This document shows positions 15,987-17,816 of a DNA stretch of 17,816 nucleotides, piece after piece. Made by a program: the position numbers and the translations under genes. The DNA lies in the NCBI GenBank assembly GCA_026770575.1, contig MU657170.1, positions 203,683 through 221,498 on the forward strand. The letters are read 5' to 3'. Within the stretch, counting starts at the first letter, position 1. The number at the start of each line of letters is the position of its first letter. This DNA comes from Pelagophyceae sp. CCMP2097 (taxonomy: Eukaryota; Sar; Pelagophyceae). The notes under the pieces are model-generated. The model was not told the DNA's origin. It searched no databases and saw only the letters and a program-made list of their open reading frames with translations.

Positions 15987-17362
15987 ATGCGCTGCGCGCT
16001 CCTCCTCGCCGCCGCCGCGCTGCGATGCGGCCTCGTGCACTCTCACACCGACGACCTCAAGCGAGCCCCCGGCGCCCCTCGTACCAACCGACCGCAAACC
16101 GCAAACCGCCCCGTGAGAGCCCCGCCCTACACCCAAAGGCCTTGAAAGAAAGAGCGGCCCGTCCCGAGAGAGGGTCCTTAGAGATACATCCCCGCCGCGG
16201 GAGACTCTTGCAAGAGAGCCCCCAGAGACGGGCCCTTTCCCAAGCACCCCCAAACGCCAACGAACAGGTGCCGCGACAACATGAACGAGGGCGAGCGCAT
16301 CCACGGCAAGAGCGTGCAAGTCTCCGACGACCGTCGCGTTTGGTTAGAGCGCGATGGTGACGAGATTGACTGCGATTCTGAATACGTCCCCGGCGAAACG
16401 CTCTACGCAAAGACCTCTTCCACCTCCGGCGAGGTCCTCTTCGAGCTGCAGGAGGGCGCCACGTTCGCGGGCGGGCTTTGCGATGGGCTTCAGACAGAGA
16501 ATAACCAGAGGCCGATCAAAGCGCCCACCGATGGTTCAAACCTGAACCTCCGAATCGGCTGGGCCACCAAGGAGAGCACCGTCTACATCACCGAGTGGTG
16601 CACTTTAAAAGAATGCTCGTCCAAGCCGGACCCGACGCGGTCGCCGGTCCCGGATCCGACGAAAGCACCCCGCCCAAGACCGACGAAGACCCCAACCTAC
16701 AAACCCACAAAGACCCCAACCCCGGAGCCTTCCCAGACGCCCACGTACTATCCGACGAAGCGGGCGACGACGCCCAAGCCCTCTGCCAAGCCTTCGTCAA
16801 AGCCAACAGTCTTTAAAGGCGACCCTTCCGCCGCCCCGATCCCGGTGCCCACACTTCAACCAACGACAAAGTACCCGACGATGAACCCGACGACGACCGG
16901 ACCGTCGTTCGAGCCTTCCACGGAGCCTACGAAGGAGCCGACGCGGGGCGGGCTGGTGAACGTCGTTTCGGGTTTCTCTTTTGAGTTAATCGGTATCTCC
17001 GTTGTTGATGCAGAGGACCTCATCGGCCCCATAATCGACGCCATCGCCTCTGTCGCAAAAGTGCCACCGGCGGCCGTCGCAAACGTCAAGTTTTCCGCAC
17101 TTTCGACCCGCAGACGCTTGGACGTTGCCGACTATCGCGTCAAAGTTGAGTGAGTCTTCTCACATTGTTTGACTCTGCCATTCCTTCACCAACCTTTTCT
17201 AGGTACTTGATCCTGACGCGTTCTTCGGCAGACGCCGTCTCGGCCGTGGAAGAAGCGTCGTCGGAGGACTTTGACGCCGCTTTAAACACCGCGTTTGCCA
17301 ACGCCGGCGCCTCATTCCAAGTCAAAACGGCCCGAATCATATCGCCGGACATCTCGCCGTAG
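15987..17362 (+). CDS. Secreted Pro/Thr-rich protein with SEA-like C-terminal domain (3 exons)
   Basis: Exons 15987-16060, 16268-17149 and 17203-17362 total 1116 nt and 371 residues. Intron 1 (207 nt) is GC-AG: AA|GCGAGC ... ACAG|G joins HTDDLK to CRDNMNEGERIHGK. Intron 2 (53 nt) is GT-AG. A signal peptide (MRCALLLAAAALRCGLVHSH) is followed by a compact domain of about 115 residues with Cys (DEIDCDSEYVPGETL, GGLCDG, EWCTLKEC). A Pro/Thr repeat linker (PTKTPTYKPTKTPTPEP-type, residues about 142-252) comes next, a stramenopile cell-surface hallmark and probable O-glycosylation site. The C-terminal ~110 residues alternate beta and Ala-rich helical segments (FELIGISVVDAEDL, RRRLDVADYRVKVEYLI). 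They resemble SEA-like extracellular modules, by general pattern only. Likely a cell-surface or wall protein; no enzyme activity is suggested. Confidence 0.82.
16061..16267 (+). other. GC-AG intron 1 of the Pro/Thr-rich protein gene
   Basis: The donor is AA|GCGAGC and the acceptor GAACAG|GTGC. Without removal, the signal-peptide frame ends at a TGA (16143-16145) and is not joined to the downstream domain. With removal, the frame continues exactly. At 207 nt it is close to the 206- and 209-nt introns of RPE. Confidence 0.75.
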
Positions 17363-17816
17363 ACCGCAGCCGCCTTATGCTGCCGCCGCAGACGGCGTAG
17401 CCGTTGCATGCTGCCGCCGCAGACGGGTCACCTGCGCCTTTTGCTGCTGCTTGCGGCGCAGCCGCCTCATGCTGCCGCCGTAGATTGCGCACGCCGCCGC
17501 ATGCGGCGTAGTTGCTTTTTGCTGACGCTGCTCGCGGTTCATCCGTCGCAGGCGGCGCAGCTGCCTCATGCAGCCGTCGCAGGCGGCGCACCCTCCTTTT
17601 GCCGCTGCTTGCGGGCAGCCGCAGCAGGCGGCGCAGTCGCCTTATGATGCCGCCGCTGGTGGCGCAGCCGCCTTATGCAGCCGCCGCAGTCAGCGCAGCC
17701 GCCTTTTGCCGCTGCTGGCGGCGCAGTCGCCGCAGTCGGCGCAGCCACCTTTTGCCTCTGCTGTCAGAGCAGCCGCATCAGGCGGCGAAGCCGCCTCTTG
17801 CTGCCGCTGCTCGCGG
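17363..17816. repeat. Degenerate GCN-rich minisatellite
   Basis: It begins right after the stop codon of the Pro/Thr-rich gene and runs to the window edge. Units of roughly 28-31 bases, with some 18-base half units, share the core GCGCAGCCGCCTTATGC and GCCGCCGCAG. The array is imperfect and stop codons occur in all frames at intervals. It probably forms the 3' UTR or 3' flank. Confidence 0.75.

Overview
The window is nuclear DNA from a GC-rich, intron-rich, photosynthetic eukaryote. The best fit is a stramenopile alga such as a pelagophyte (Aureococcus-like). The reasons are compact genes with short spliceosomal introns, a plastid-type bipartite presequence on ribulose-phosphate 3-epimerase, a secreted protein with stramenopile-style Pro/Thr repeats, and MYND/RING/SEL1 proteins in more than one copy. 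The organism is an inference; no taxonomic marker gene is present.

I rebuilt seven multi-exon genes by hand from reading frames, splice sites and protein-family continuity. In every one the joined exons total an exact multiple of three. Left to right: 1-992 is repeat-rich intergenic DNA. 993-2112 (-) is a Phi-like glutathione S-transferase with 4 exons. 2231-3096 (+) is a small protein with an SDE2-type SAP-like domain, divergent from the GST across a 118-bp gap. 3547-4892 (-) is a decayed MYND-RING-SEL1 gene. 5207-6321 (+) is a secreted 2-oxoglutarate/Fe(II) dioxygenase. 7028-8631 (-) is a plastid ribulose-phosphate 3-epimerase with 8 exons. 9134-11316 (+) is a secreted GT-A type glycosyltransferase with an unrecognised C-terminal half. 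11495-11614 (-) is a truncated MYND fragment. 11921-14517 (+) is a very low-complexity scaffold protein (RGGD, Ser, Lys/Ala, Pro and Gln tracts) with a helical C-terminus. 15987-17362 (+) is a secreted Pro/Thr-rich protein. 17363-17816 is a degenerate GCN-rich minisatellite.

The genes do not form one pathway. The epimerase serves the Calvin cycle. The dioxygenase, glycosyltransferase and Pro/Thr protein carry signal peptides and probably act in the secretory pathway or at the cell surface. The GST is a detoxification or redox enzyme. Three divergent pairs (GST/SAP, MYND/dioxygenase, epimerase/glycosyltransferase) probably share promoters.

The most interesting signals concern introns. Of 26 reconstructed introns, 16 have donors starting GTGCG or GTACG and 17 have TAG acceptors. 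Three appear to be GC-AG and are among the five longest. One, in the MYND gene, looks like a ~309-bp insertion with a possible 4-bp target duplication whose splicing restores the reading frame. That element shares its two end blocks with a repeat downstream of the GST gene. This resembles introner elements, which are established in Aureococcus and Micromonas. Several introns contain their own minisatellites.
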